A stretch of 64,000 bases of DNA, from NCBI RefSeq assembly GCF_007747795.1, contig NZ_CP036275.1:3210853-3274852 (forward strand), read 5' to 3'. A program made the translations under genes and the position numbers. The notes beneath the pieces were generated by a model. It had not been told where the DNA came from. It did no database searches and saw only the letters and a list, made by a program, of their open reading frames with translations. Source of the DNA: Maioricimonas rarisocia. GTDB lineage: Bacteria > Planctomycetota > Planctomycetia > Planctomycetales > Planctomycetaceae. This document shows positions 17,146 to 26,522 of this stretch, piece after piece (the first letter of the stretch is position 1; every line of letters starts with the position of its first letter).

Positions 17146-18002
17146 AGGTCGTCCACCTTCAGAATGGAAGCGACACGGTCGTAACGGAAGACGGGGCCAT
17201 CCTTGCAGAGGAACTCAGGACCCAATTGACAGTGTCCACAGAGTCCGATCGCGCAGTTCATGTTCCGCTCCAGCGAGACGTACATGGACTCGTGCGAAAT
17301 GCCGCGCTGCAGGGCCGACTGAATCGCGTACCACATCATCACTTCCGGACCGCAGGTCATCACGACCGTCGCGTCCGGTCGCGGCAGGGGCAACCGATCA
17401 AGCAGGACAGTGACGACGCCGACGTTCCCCTTCCAGTTCGTGTCACTGCGGTCGACCGTCACGCGGACGTTCAGTCCCCTGTCCTGCCACTCGCGGTACT
17501 CGGCGGCGTACAGCAGGCTGTCCGGGCTGCGCGTTCCGTAGAGCAGAGTCAATTGCCCGAAGTCGTCCCGCCGATCGAGCAGGTCGTAGATTACCGGGCG
17601 GAGGGGCGCCAGGCCGATGCCCCCCGCGACCAGCAGGACGTCCTTGCCAGCACTTTCGACGACGGGCCAGCAGGATCCGAAGGGGCCGCGAACGCCAATC
17701 GAAGCTCCTTCCCGCATCCCGGCCAGCGCACGAGTGACGTTACCGGCTTCGCGGATGGTGTGGGGGATCGACGCACGGTTTGCGGGACTGCCGCTGATCG
17801 AGATCGCGACCTCTCCGACGCCTGGCAGATAGAGCATGTTGAACTGCCCGGGGCGGAACGTGAACTGGCCCGCCTCGGGGGGCGCATCGAGAACGAGATC
17901 GTACGTCGCCACACCGGGCGTTTCGGGGGTGATGCGCTCAATTCTGGCGATTCTCGACTGCCACGGATTCTGCGGGTCGCATGCGACGGTGGCCATGCTC
18001 AT
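17142..18002 (-). CDS. Hydrogenase flavin/NAD(P)-binding (gamma) subunit
   Basis: A 286-residue ferredoxin-NADP reductase-type protein related to HydG/HyhG and dihydroorotate dehydrogenase PyrK. The FAD domain includes [12 protein letters not shown]. The nucleotide domain has [17 protein letters not shown]-terminal 2Fe-2S-type cysteine set follows ([13 protein letters not shown] and a later FLCKDGP). It should pass electrons between the FeS chain and NAD(P). I chose the ATG at 18002 because it overlaps the beta-subunit stop (ATGA), the same coupling seen through the operon. Confidence 0.92.
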   Translation of the reverse strand: MSMATVACDPQNPWQSRIARIERITPETPGVATYDLVLDAPPEAGQFTFRPGQFNMLYLPGVGEVAISISGSPANRASIPHTIREAGNVTRALAGMREGASIGVRGPFGSCWPVVESAGKDVLLVAGGIGLAPLRPVIYDLLDRRDDFGQLTLLYGTRSPDSLLYAAEYREWQDRGLNVRVTVDRSDTNWKGNVGVVTVLLDRLPLPRPDATVVMTCGPEVMMWYAIQSALQRGISHESMYVSLERNMNCAIGLCGHCQLGPEFLCKDGPVFRYDRVASILKVDDL

Positions 18003-19156
18003 GGTGCGCTCTCCCGCACAGTTTCGACTTTCCGCGTGCGATCCGGCGCGCCGGCGATGGCGGCCACTTCTTCGGTCAGATCGATCCCGACAGGACACCA
18101 GGTGATGCACCGGCCACAACCGACACAACCCGACGTGTCGAACTGGTCGTGCCAGGAGGCCAGTTTGTGGGTGAGCCACTGGCGGAACCGGCTGCGGATA
18201 TCGTTGCGAACGACGCCCCCGTTCATGTAGCTGAAGTCGATGTTGAAGCAGGAATCCCATTGCCGCTCTCGCTCGACGTGGTCGCCCGTCAAGTCGGCCA
18301 CTTCCGTGACGGTCGAGCAGAAGCAGGTGGGGCAGACCATCGTGCAGTTCGTACAGGAGAGGCAGCGCTCGGCGACGTCTTTCCAGCGGGGATGTTCGAG
18401 GTTGTCGAGCAGCAGGTCCCGGAGCCCCTCGGTCGGCATCGTCCGCTCGATCTGGTCGACCGCCTGCTGACGGGCCGCTTTCGCGGTTTCGAGCTGGACC
18501 GTCGTGGCTGGTAACACAGGCAGCTGGCGCAGAACGTCCGTGCCGGCGTCCGAGCCGGATTCGATGACGAAGCCGTCCGCGGTTTCCGTCAGCGCCAGGT
18601 CGAAGCCGCTCGTGCACTCGGGGCCGGTCCCCATCGATGTGCAGAAGCAGGTGGAAGCGGCCAGCGTGCAGTTGACCGCGACGATGAAGGCCGCCTCACG
18701 CCTGCGCTGATAGATCGGATCGATGTACGGCCCGCCCATGAACACACGGTCCTGAACGGCGATGGCCGCCAGGTCGCAGGCCCGCACGCCGAGGAAGGCG
18801 TACCGGGGCGGATCGTCGTCGGGGGTCTGCATCTGCCAGCCGTCGTCGGTGCGGTCGGCTGTCGCCAGCGTCGCCCGTGGCGGAAACAGGTATTGCTTCC
18901 ACGAATGGGGGCCGACGACATAACCGAAATATGCGTCGTCGTCCCGCCGCTGCAGCCGGTACCGGCCGGCCTCCTGCACGTCGGTCCAGCCCCGCGGCAG
19001 GTCGTCGGCGGAGTCAATTTCCTGACAGGTGATGGCCCCCTGGTCGATGGTCGGTCCGATCACCTGATACCCCTGCTGCCGCAGCAGTTCGATCAGGGTC
19101 TGGAGACCTCCCGGTGGCAGGAGATACGGGGTGCCGCTCGCCACGTCAACAGTCAT
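17999..19156 (-). CDS. Hydrogenase 4Fe-4S dicluster (beta) subunit
   Basis: A 385-residue iron-sulfur protein of the HydB/HyhB (sulfhydrogenase beta, 4Fe-4S ferredoxin) family. The C-terminal third has two ferredoxin motifs, CLSCTNCTMVCPTCFC and CVGCGRCITWCPVGID. The middle part carries a conserved cysteine-rich stretch (CTLAASTCFC) and a GVRACDLAAI motif shared by the family. It starts 16 bases after the cyclic-nucleotide-binding protein gene ends and is the first structural gene of the hydrogenase. Confidence 0.92.
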   Translation of the reverse strand: MTVDVASGTPYLLPPGGLQTLIELLRQQGYQVIGPTIDQGAITCQEIDSADDLPRGWTDVQEAGRYRLQRRDDDAYFGYVVGPHSWKQYLFPPRATLATADRTDDGWQMQTPDDDPPRYAFLGVRACDLAAIAVQDRVFMGGPYIDPIYQRRREAAFIVAVNCTLAASTCFCTSMGTGPECTSGFDLALTETADGFVIESGSDAGTDVLRQLPVLPATTVQLETAKAARQQAVDQIERTMPTEGLRDLLLDNLEHPRWKDVAERCLSCTNCTMVCPTCFCSTVTEVADLTGDHVERERQWDSCFNIDFSYMNGGVVRNDIRSRFRQWLTHKLASWHDQFDTSGCVGCGRCITWCPVGIDLTEEVAAIAGAPDRTRKVETVRESAP

Positions 19157-19172
19157 GGATCACGGAGGTCCT

Positions 19173-19691
19173 TCAGGAGGTCGTGGCGGCCTGGGAATGG
19201 TGCGCAGTCGGGGCGGACGAAGTCTGTCCGAAGACGTCGAGCATCTGCAGCCGCGTGGCCAGCAGGCGCTGCGAGAGCGCCTGTGAAATCTGTCGCATGA
19301 TGGCGTACCCGACATCATGGTCGCAGTCACAAAGCTCCCGCAGTGCGTCGGCAGAGAATGCAACGAGCGTGCCGGATTCGAGCACAGTGGCTCGGGCCGT
19401 CATCGCCGCGTTCCCCAGCAGAGCCGACCAGCCGAGAAACTCCCCTTCACCAACCGTGAGGATGCGGACGCAGCCCCGTCGGGGCATGCACATGTCGAGA
19501 CCGATCAGGCCGGAGGCGACGAGGTACAGTCGCTCGCAGCGGCTTCCCTCCTGAAACAGGACCGTGGCTGCGTCGACCTGCTCGATACGGGCGATCGCGG
19601 CCAGCTTGTCGAGGTCGTCGGCGGAGATGTCCTGCAGGAAGCGGGCGTCCCGAAGCAGGTCGGTGATGTCGGGAGGCGGGTGATCCGTCAT
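19173..19691 (-). CDS. Stand-alone cyclic-nucleotide-binding (Crp/Fnr-type sensor) protein
   Basis: A 172-residue protein with a Crp-like cNMP-binding beta-barrel (about residues 15-140). It includes the ILTVGEGEFLGWSALLGNAAMTARATV segment, matching the phosphate-binding cassette region though without a clear canonical RA. No helix-turn-helix follows; the C-terminus is a short Ala/Ser/Thr-rich tail. It therefore probably does not bind DNA itself. It is the first gene of the hydrogenase operon, so it may modulate or be assembled with the complex. Several CxC/CxxxC cysteines (GLDMCMPRRGC and CDCDHD) could hint at redox sensing. Confidence 0.83.
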   Translation of the reverse strand: MTDHPPPDITDLLRDARFLQDISADDLDKLAAIARIEQVDAATVLFQEGSRCERLYLVASGLIGLDMCMPRRGCVRILTVGEGEFLGWSALLGNAAMTARATVLESGTLVAFSADALRELCDCDHDVGYAIMRQISQALSQRLLATRLQMLDVFGQTSSAPTAHHSQAATTS

Positions 19692-19770
19692 CAGCGCACA
19701 CCGGTTCCAGCGAGAAGGGAAGTCGACGTGGAGTGCACGAACGCACGCCCGTCGCTATTCCGCAGACAAC

Positions 19771-19784
19771 GCAATCGACGTGCC
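19771..19784 (-). promoter_or_regulatory. Sigma-54-type promoter for the hydrogenase operon (predicted)
   Basis: Read on the minus strand, GGCACGTCGATTGC matches the -24/-12 consensus with GG and GC exactly 10 bases apart. It lies in the 143-base gap upstream of the first hydrogenase-operon gene. Transcription would start near 19759, giving a leader of about 68 bases. No sigma-70 promoter of similar quality is visible in this gap. No enhancer-binding activator gene occurs in the window. Confidence 0.45.
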
Positions 19785-19834
19785 GTTCGAAGAGCGGACG
19801 CGGGGAATCCTCGTCGCTGGACGGATGCGAGGGG

Positions 19835-20956
19835 CTACCGGGGCAGCAGACCATGCTGCCTGAGAGTGGCGATCATGGCACGCCGATGAGGGTACTTCTC
19901 CTTGAGACGTCGCGCCTCGCTTATCGCAAGGCCTGCGCGGTCAGTGCCGGCCAGAGCGTCGCGGACGTCACACAGCAGCCGGGCGGCCTCGGCATACTCG
20001 GATGATCGCTTGCTGTCGATCAGTTTCTGAGCCTGTCGAATGAGCGGCATGGGGTTGGCCGCAATTGTGGCGAGCCGACGCCGCCACTCGTCCTGCTGCT
20101 TCTGCTCCAAGGCTGCTGCGCGGTCTTCCTGCACGGCGTACGTTGCCTGCAGAATCTGGTCCAGATTCCGGTCGACGATCGTCGTCGGCCAACTGGGGGG
20201 CGACTCGCTCTGCCAGTACTGCTGCAGGATCGATTGCCGCACCGACTGGTCCGTCGACTCGACAAGCTGGCACAGCCACGCGTCCTTCTGTTTCGCCGGC
20301 TGACGGCGCACCCAGTCAGCGCAGGCCTGTTGCATGCCTGGGCGTCTGGGAAGTGGAAGAGACTCCGCACCGACCACGCTCAGCATTGCATCGTCGATGC
20401 CGAAGAACGCTGCCAGCGTCAGCTGGGCCTCGGACAGTTCCTTCATGCCGGCTGGCAGCGGGGGATCGGGGCAATCCTCGTCGTCGGCACCGACGGCCAG
20501 GGCCGCGAGATAGAGAGGGCGGAGGTCCCCATCGACGATCTCCTGTCGCAGCGCTTCAAGGTCGTCGAGCAACCCGGGAAGCGCCAGGTATTCTTCGAGG
20601 TCTCCGGGCTCAAAGAATGGATCGATGCTGAGGATCAATCCCGGACCGGAGTCATCCGGTGTTAACGCCAGCGATTCGTTGACGAGGTATTGATCGGCAG
20701 CTTCGGGATGCGGCAAGCCATGCGGCAACCGGATCATGATCTTACGGATGCCGAAACTCGCATAGTGCACGTGTACGTCGTAGCCGCGACGCAGCATCTC
20801 TTCGGCATCGCCACCAAAATCGCCGTAGTGATATTCGTTGGTGAATTCGTACGGCGTAATATCTGCCCGACTCGACTGTTCGTGCATGAACTCCAGGTCG
20901 TCGCCGCTGACCGGAGCGTCAACGGCGCGAAACGCCACGTACTGGTACTCACTCAT
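19835..20956 (-). CDS. Uncharacterised acidic protein
   Basis: A 373-residue, probably cytoplasmic protein with no signal peptide or membrane segment. The N-terminus MSEYQYVAFRAVD, followed by ITPYEFTNEYHYGDFGG, resembles a conserved family of unknown function that I recall in planctomycetes and other bacteria, often near SWIM-zinc-finger genes; no such gene is visible here. The C-terminal third is charged and helical (ALEQKQQDEWRRRLATIAA) and may form a coiled coil. The start was set at MSEYQ, preceded by AGGG; upstream codons are Arg/Pro-rich and unlikely to be coding. It ends 143 bases before the hydrogenase operon on the same strand. Confidence 0.75.
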   Translation of the reverse strand: MSEYQYVAFRAVDAPVSGDDLEFMHEQSSRADITPYEFTNEYHYGDFGGDAEEMLRRGYDVHVHYASFGIRKIMIRLPHGLPHPEAADQYLVNESLALTPDDSGPGLILSIDPFFEPGDLEEYLALPGLLDDLEALRQEIVDGDLRPLYLAALAVGADDEDCPDPPLPAGMKELSEAQLTLAAFFGIDDAMLSVVGAESLPLPRRPGMQQACADWVRRQPAKQKDAWLCQLVESTDQSVRQSILQQYWQSESPPSWPTTIVDRNLDQILQATYAVQEDRAAALEQKQQDEWRRRLATIAANPMPLIRQAQKLIDSKRSSEYAEAARLLCDVRDALAGTDRAGLAISEARRLKEKYPHRRAMIATLRQHGLLPR

Positions 20957-21096
20957 GTTGTGACCCTGGTGCGGGTGGAGGGGGCGGGTGGGGACATCGC
21001 CGGGCCTTGCCGCACGGATTCTGATCATCGAGCGAGCGGGAGACAACTCCGACGATCCGACCAGAATCTGGGGGGGCGTCCGGATGTCCAGCGGGT

Positions 21097-23115
21097 CTAC
21101 CGTACGACACCGGTCAGCTTCGGGTGAGCCAGCACCATCTTCATCTGGTCGAGCGACGGGGGCTTGACCAGATGCAGGTCGAACCCGGCTGCTTTCGACT
21201 TCTGGCGGTGCTCTTTCTGTCCGTATCCGGTCAGCGCAACGAGCAGCAGATCATCGAAGTCAGGCATCTCGCGGATGGCCCTTCCGACTTCGAATCCGTC
21301 CATTTGCGGAAGGCCGATGTCGAGGAGCACGATCTCGGGGCGCCATTCCTTCACCCGAGCCAGTGCCGAGGGACCGTCGTGCGCCATCTCGACGTCATGG
21401 CTGGCCAGGCGGGTGAGCAGTTTGGAGAGCAGCCAGGCCGCACCGCGGTTGTCGTCGACAACAAGAATCCGGTGCGGGCGTCCATTCTCCGGAGCCTGCG
21501 GGACTTCGCGGGTGACGGCTTCTCCGAGGCGGGCCGGCAGTTTCACACAGAAGGAGCTGCCCTGCCCGGCACCGTCGCTTTGGGCCGATACGGTTCCACC
21601 GTGCAGTTCGACCAGTTTTTTCACCAGAGTCAGGCCGATGCCGAGACCGCCATTGGCACGATCAAGCGACCGGGACGACTGCGTGAACAGTTCGAACACT
21701 TCCGGAAGCAGGTCGGTGTCGATGCCGACGCCGGAATCCCGGATCGTGATGACGGCACGGCCATCGGCATGCTCGGCGAAGAGCTCGAGATGACCGCCGT
21801 CGTCGGTGTACTTGGCGGCGTTGTTGAGCAGGTTGCTGACGATCTGCACGACACGCACGGGGTCGGCGTCGAGCAGGACCGGCTGATTGGTCACCGAGAC
21901 ATCCAGCCGCTGTCGACGCGACGCGACCAGCGGCCGCACGGCATCGAGCGAGCGTTCGATGACCGTTGGCAGGTCGATCGTCTCTTTCCTGAGGGTGATC
22001 TTGCCACGCATGATCCGGGAGACGTCGAGCAGGTCATCGACCAGTCGGACGAGGTGGTCGACCTGCTCCTGCATCAGCGGGACGACTTCCTGAATGTCGT
22101 CTCCGCCTATTGCGAGAAGGTCGAGGCCGCTACGGATCGGCGCCAGCGGATTTCGCAGCTCGTGGGCCAGCATCGCAAGGAACTCGTCCTTGCGGCGGTC
22201 TGCCTGACGCAGCCTCTCGGACTGCTCCTGTTCGCGCGTCAGCAGCGTGCGGATCCGGTCCTGTGCGATCTTGCGCTCTGTAATATCGACCAGTACGTTG
22301 ACGGCTCCGACGAGCTGGCCCTCATCACTGTGGAACGGCGTCGCGTATGCCAGTGCCGTCCGACGGGTACCGTCTTCCCGTTCGACGACGATCTCTTCCC
22401 CCCGATAGTCCTGCTCGTGCCGTAGAGCGAGTGCCATCCAGCACTCTTCGTGGAGAATGGGAGTGCCGTCCGGTGTAAAGAGCCGAAAGGAGCCACAGAA
22501 CTGATCGACCCGGTCGTGGATCTTCGGGGCCCGTCCCCAGAGTTCGACGGCCCGTTCGTTGAAGTACGTGATCAGGCCGTTTTTGTCGCAGGTGTAGGCC
22601 GCGGCCGGGAGCTTCTCGAGAAGCGAGAGGAACCGCTTCTCGACCTGGTACCGGGCCCGTTCGGCCTCGCATTTTTCGGTGATGTCCTGGAAGACGTTGA
22701 CTGCACCGATCAGCGTTCCCGAATCATCCCGGATCGGATCGATCGACACCGATATGAACCGCCGCGAACCGTCAGGGCGTTCGATCACGACCTGTTCGAT
22801 CCGTTGGGGCTCCCCCGTCCGCAGGGCCTCGGCCATCGGGCACTCGACGTGCGGAAGATACTGCCCGTCCGGTTGATAGAGTTTGTGGGATCCGCAGAAG
22901 CGTTCCCCCGGATCGCCGACGCGCGGTCGCCGCCCCCAGAGTTCCTCCGCCGCGCGGTTCCAGTTCAGCAGCAGCCCACTGGCATCACAGAAGTAAACGG
23001 CGACGGGAAGCAGGTTGAGCAGACGCGGGTCCATTCCCCAGATCGCCTCGGTCTGGAGAGGACCGCAAAGTGCCGCATCGATCTCGGCTCCACCGGGCCG
23101 GGATGTATCCGCCAT
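21097..23115 (-). CDS. Hybrid sensor histidine kinase (PAS-PAS-HisKA-HATPase-REC)
   Basis: A 672-residue cytoplasmic kinase without membrane segments. Two PAS domains (about residues 28-150 and 165-285) each hold a PVAVYFCD/PAAAYTCD start and an ENLGRL-type end in which LWGR recurs. The HisKA domain has phospho-acceptor His318 in MLAHELRNPLAPIRSG. The ATPase domain shows N, G1 and G2 boxes (NLLNNAAKYT, DSGVGI, GGLGIGLTLV). The C-terminal receiver has Asp599 in LLDIGLPQMDGF and Lys in LVKPPS. No cognate output regulator lies next to it. The stimulus is unknown; a soluble redox or metabolic cue would fit the PAS domains. Confidence 0.93.
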   Translation of the reverse strand: MADTSRPGGAEIDAALCGPLQTEAIWGMDPRLLNLLPVAVYFCDASGLLLNWNRAAEELWGRRPRVGDPGERFCGSHKLYQPDGQYLPHVECPMAEALRTGEPQRIEQVVIERPDGSRRFISVSIDPIRDDSGTLIGAVNVFQDITEKCEAERARYQVEKRFLSLLEKLPAAAYTCDKNGLITYFNERAVELWGRAPKIHDRVDQFCGSFRLFTPDGTPILHEECWMALALRHEQDYRGEEIVVEREDGTRRTALAYATPFHSDEGQLVGAVNVLVDITERKIAQDRIRTLLTREQEQSERLRQADRRKDEFLAMLAHELRNPLAPIRSGLDLLAIGGDDIQEVVPLMQEQVDHLVRLVDDLLDVSRIMRGKITLRKETIDLPTVIERSLDAVRPLVASRRQRLDVSVTNQPVLLDADPVRVVQIVSNLLNNAAKYTDDGGHLELFAEHADGRAVITIRDSGVGIDTDLLPEVFELFTQSSRSLDRANGGLGIGLTLVKKLVELHGGTVSAQSDGAGQGSSFCVKLPARLGEAVTREVPQAPENGRPHRILVVDDNRGAAWLLSKLLTRLASHDVEMAHDGPSALARVKEWRPEIVLLDIGLPQMDGFEVGRAIREMPDFDDLLLVALTGYGQKEHRQKSKAAGFDLHLVKPPSLDQMKMVLAHPKLTGVVR

Positions 23116-23546
23116 GAGTCAGCGTCCAGTTTGACCCGATTCTCGGTATTTCTTTCTGAAGGCCACCGGTGGGCAAAGCATGGTGTCAGGCGACGGGAAC
23201 GGAACCCGACCGCACCCAGTGTTCCGAGGGAAGTTGACTGGTGCGGGAGAACCGAGTCCAGAGAATCTCGAAATCGTCTGCACCCGGTAGACACGGTCCA
23301 TGTGACTACGAACCGTAAACCCTGTACAGATCGGTCGTTTCGCCTCGATGAACGACGTGGTTGCCATCTCGCGGAAGCCTGCGTCGAATCACCCATTCCA
23401 CTGGCCCCGGAACGAGAGAAACTTCGGTGACATTTTCACCTGCATGTGCCGCAAAATCAAGAAGGCCTTCGGGCAGTCCCTGATTGACGCTGCAAGGTCG
23501 ACGTTCGGTGAAGCGGGCCGCGCAGCCGCGGAAAGCAGGGCGGAAC
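23116..23546. other. Gene-free stretch upstream of the hybrid kinase
   Basis: I found no supported gene, RNA or repeat here. Short open frames on both strands have no family features. It lies between two minus-strand genes and should hold the kinase promoter, but no clear -35/-10 pair stands out. Confidence 0.5.
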
Positions 23547-26522
23547 TTAAGGTGTCGCTTCGCCCGGGATCGCATCACTTTTGAGTCCATCGAGGTATTC
23601 GTGGACGGCTGCGTAATCGGGGCGAATTGTCAGGGCCGCTTCGTACTGTGCGACCGCATCGGGGAGCAGTCCCAGATAGTGGCAGGCGAGTCCCAGGTAG
23701 AACCGTGTCGCCGCGTCGTCGGGGGCGATCGCGGCAGTTTTCCGCAGCAGGGACTGCGCCTCGGCATACTCACCCTGGGCGAGCAGGACGATGCCCCGGG
23801 CCCGGTCGACGCGGTGATCCTCGGGGGCGTCCCTATGGGCACGATCAAGCAGGACCATCGCTTCTTCAAACCGGCCGTCACCCGCCAGCGCCCGTGCTTC
23901 GGACTCGAACGGTGGCAGTTGCCAGATGTCTGCTGCCGTCTGCGGACGCGAGTCGGCCAACCGGTGGGCGTTCAGGTTTCCTGCCGAAGTGTACGACGTG
24001 TCGCTCGCTTCGAGTCGTTTGATCGCGAGTCGGGCGGCGGCGTACTCCGGATCGATCTCGAGGGCAATGCGGTAGAACTCCAGAGCGGCGGTCGGTTCGC
24101 CGGCCGCTTCCAGGGCGCAGGCGAGGTTGTAGCGCGGTGCGGCGCTTTGCGGCCTGAGCGCGACGGCGGCCGTCAGGTAGCGGATTGATTCGTGGTCAAT
24201 CCGGTCGTGCGCCATGCTGTTGAGTGCAACGCCGAGATAATGATTCGGCCAGAACTCGTGAGGATGGGCCCGCTGAGCGATTCGCAGACAGGCAACGGCC
24301 GTTTCCCGTTCGTCGAGTGCGAACAGGACTCCACTGAGAAACAGCAGAGCAGAGAGGGAACGCGACCCGAGATCCGGCTGACCCGCCAGCGCCCGCAGCT
24401 GATCCACGTCGAAGGCGCGAGCTGCATCGCGAAGCTGTTCGGCCCAGAGGGACGGTGAGACGTCGGCGAGTGTCTGGCGGACCCATAACGATTCTTCGCC
24501 TCCGCAGACGAGCCTCAGAGTCTGCTCGACATCATTGGACGGACGAATGCGCAGCCGGATGGACGTGCCGGGCGGCTGGTTGAGCTGGCGGTACACCTGT
24601 TGTTTCGTCATGCCCGCGAACGGGACCAGCCGACCGTTCTCGGTGACGAGACCGACCAGTTCGTCGTGTGGCTTCAGAGTTCCGTCGAGGGCGGCCGGTC
24701 CGCCAGCGACGATCCCTGCGACGGTGCAGACCGTTTCGGTGACCCGGACGTAAACGCCCGGACCGACCGGCGCCTCGCTGAGCCAGAACTCCAGCGCGTC
24801 GCCGATCTCCTCGTGCAGGATCGCCGGCGTCGAAAGCAGAGCGCGAGCGGCGGCCTGGGGGGCGACTTTCCGGGGCACGACGCCGAAGCCAATCAGGGCC
24901 TCCTTCATCTGATTGATGTCGGCGAACGCCATGGCGGACGTGTTGCGACGGACGGTGGAGTTGTGAGTGGCGCGATTTCGTGCTTCTTCGAGGTTGTGAA
25001 CCAGCGCAAGCGCTCTGCGATCCTTTTCGACCTCGGTGAGCTGCTGTTTGACGCGTTCGGCGAGACCATGCAGTTCCGGTTCGCCGGTCACAAGCAGCTG
25101 TGCCTGGCTGCAGGCGGCCGCGATCTGCGGAAGCTGCGATTCCAGGAGCTGGCGGTCCTTTCGGGCCAGCCGGTGATGGGCTCGTGCCTCGTCGAGAATC
25201 TGTGTGATCTCGTCCTGCAGTCGCAGCGTCCGGGCGTGTTCCTGCCGAGACGCCTGCACATGGTCGTAGGCGATGGCCCCGGCGGCGACGATGATTGTGG
25301 CAAGTACGGCGGCGGCCGAGAGAACCGTGCGCCGGTGCCGGCGAACATACTTTCGAAGGCGGTAGCTCAGGGCCGGAGCGACTGCCGTGACCGGACGATG
25401 GTCGAGAAATCGATCGAGATCGTCCGCAAAGTCGTCTGCGGTGGCGTATCGATCCGTGCGCTCGGGCGCGAGGGCCCGCAGCGTGATCCAGTCCAGATCC
25501 GACGGGAGTGCTGCCAGCTGCTGTACGGTCATCGAACGGGTCTCTGCCAGCCTGACACGGGTGGCAGCGTCGAAGCGGCGGAGGCGATGGCGGGGACGTT
25601 CCGGCTCGAACTCTGTGATCGTGTTCAGGACCCCGGCAAGGCTGCTGCCGGTCTGCTGATCGAACCGGATCGGCGGCGAATCCGTCAGCAGCGCGTACAT
25701 CAGCCCCCCCAGGGCGAAGACGTCGGTTCGCGCGTCGATGGCGTCACCACGGGCCTGCTCAGGGCTCATGTAAGCCGGCGTGCCGAGGATCTCGCCGGCA
25801 CGCGTCTGCTCGGCGGCAAAGGGGGAATCATCTCCCAGGGCTTTGGCGATTCCGAAATCGATGATCCTGATCTGCGGCTTCGGACGGTCTTCTGCGACGA
25901 GAATGTTGCCCGGTTTGAGATCCCGGTGGACAAACCCCTGAGAATGGGCGTAGTGGACGGCGTGGCAGACCCGGGCCAGCAGGCGCAGCCGCTCTTCGAT
26001 GGTCAGCTTGTGCCGGTTGCAGAATTCATCGATGGGCAGGCCGCGGCAGTACTCCATGACGAAGTAGGGATCGCCGTCGCGGGTCGTGTCGGCATCGAAG
26101 ACGCAGGCGATGTCGGGATGATCCATCCGGGCCAGCGTCTGCCGTTCCAGGTGGAAACGGTCAATGACGCGGGAATTGGCCAGATCGCTCTGGATCATCT
26201 TCAGGGCGACCGTACGCCGGACTGGATGGGTTTGCTCGGCCTGATAAACGGTCCCCATGCCGCCCGAACCGATGATTCCGTCAATCCGGTACCGGCCGAT
26301 CTGCCGGCCGAGATTCGGATCGGTCTCTGCCGGCGATGGGCAGGAATCGTCCGGGACCGCTGCCTCGGAAGTGCCAGCTGCGAACCGGCCCCCTGCCAAG
26401 GTGGCGTCGTGATCGGCGGCAACATCCGCCTGCGGCCGGCCCTCGGCGACGGTGACATCGGCGAGCCGGGTCTTTGCGATTGAAGCCAGGTTCGGGGGGA
26501 GGTGGGACTCAGTGGCAGACAC
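23547..26522 (-). CDS. Ser/Thr protein kinase with PDZ and TPR domains
   Basis: A 991-residue membrane-anchored kinase. The catalytic domain spans about residues 78-345: P-loop GSGGMGTVYQA, Lys108 in VALK, HRDLKPGN with catalytic Asp201, DFG in IIDFGIAK, and APE-like MSPEQARG. One membrane segment follows (about 398-420). The outer part has a coiled region, a PDZ-like domain (about 575-655, including GVYVRVTETV) and several TPR units to the C-terminus. The GTG start lies inside the end of the FHA-GGDEF gene (14-base overlap), so the two are coupled. An inserted PDZ between kinase and TPR is unusual and suggests recognition of exported C-termini; substrates are unknown. Confidence 0.9.
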   Translation of the reverse strand: MSATESHLPPNLASIAKTRLADVTVAEGRPQADVAADHDATLAGGRFAAGTSEAAVPDDSCPSPAETDPNLGRQIGRYRIDGIIGSGGMGTVYQAEQTHPVRRTVALKMIQSDLANSRVIDRFHLERQTLARMDHPDIACVFDADTTRDGDPYFVMEYCRGLPIDEFCNRHKLTIEERLRLLARVCHAVHYAHSQGFVHRDLKPGNILVAEDRPKPQIRIIDFGIAKALGDDSPFAAEQTRAGEILGTPAYMSPEQARGDAIDARTDVFALGGLMYALLTDSPPIRFDQQTGSSLAGVLNTITEFEPERPRHRLRRFDAATRVRLAETRSMTVQQLAALPSDLDWITLRALAPERTDRYATADDFADDLDRFLDHRPVTAVAPALSYRLRKYVRRHRRTVLSAAAVLATIIVAAGAIAYDHVQASRQEHARTLRLQDEITQILDEARAHHRLARKDRQLLESQLPQIAAACSQAQLLVTGEPELHGLAERVKQQLTEVEKDRRALALVHNLEEARNRATHNSTVRRNTSAMAFADINQMKEALIGFGVVPRKVAPQAAARALLSTPAILHEEIGDALEFWLSEAPVGPGVYVRVTETVCTVAGIVAGGPAALDGTLKPHDELVGLVTENGRLVPFAGMTKQQVYRQLNQPPGTSIRLRIRPSNDVEQTLRLVCGGEESLWVRQTLADVSPSLWAEQLRDAARAFDVDQLRALAGQPDLGSRSLSALLFLSGVLFALDERETAVACLRIAQRAHPHEFWPNHYLGVALNSMAHDRIDHESIRYLTAAVALRPQSAAPRYNLACALEAAGEPTAALEFYRIALEIDPEYAAARLAIKRLEASDTSYTSAGNLNAHRLADSRPQTAADIWQLPPFESEARALAGDGRFEEAMVLLDRAHRDAPEDHRVDRARGIVLLAQGEYAEAQSLLRKTAAIAPDDAATRFYLGLACHYLGLLPDAVAQYEAALTIRPDYAAVHEYLDGLKSDAIPGEATP

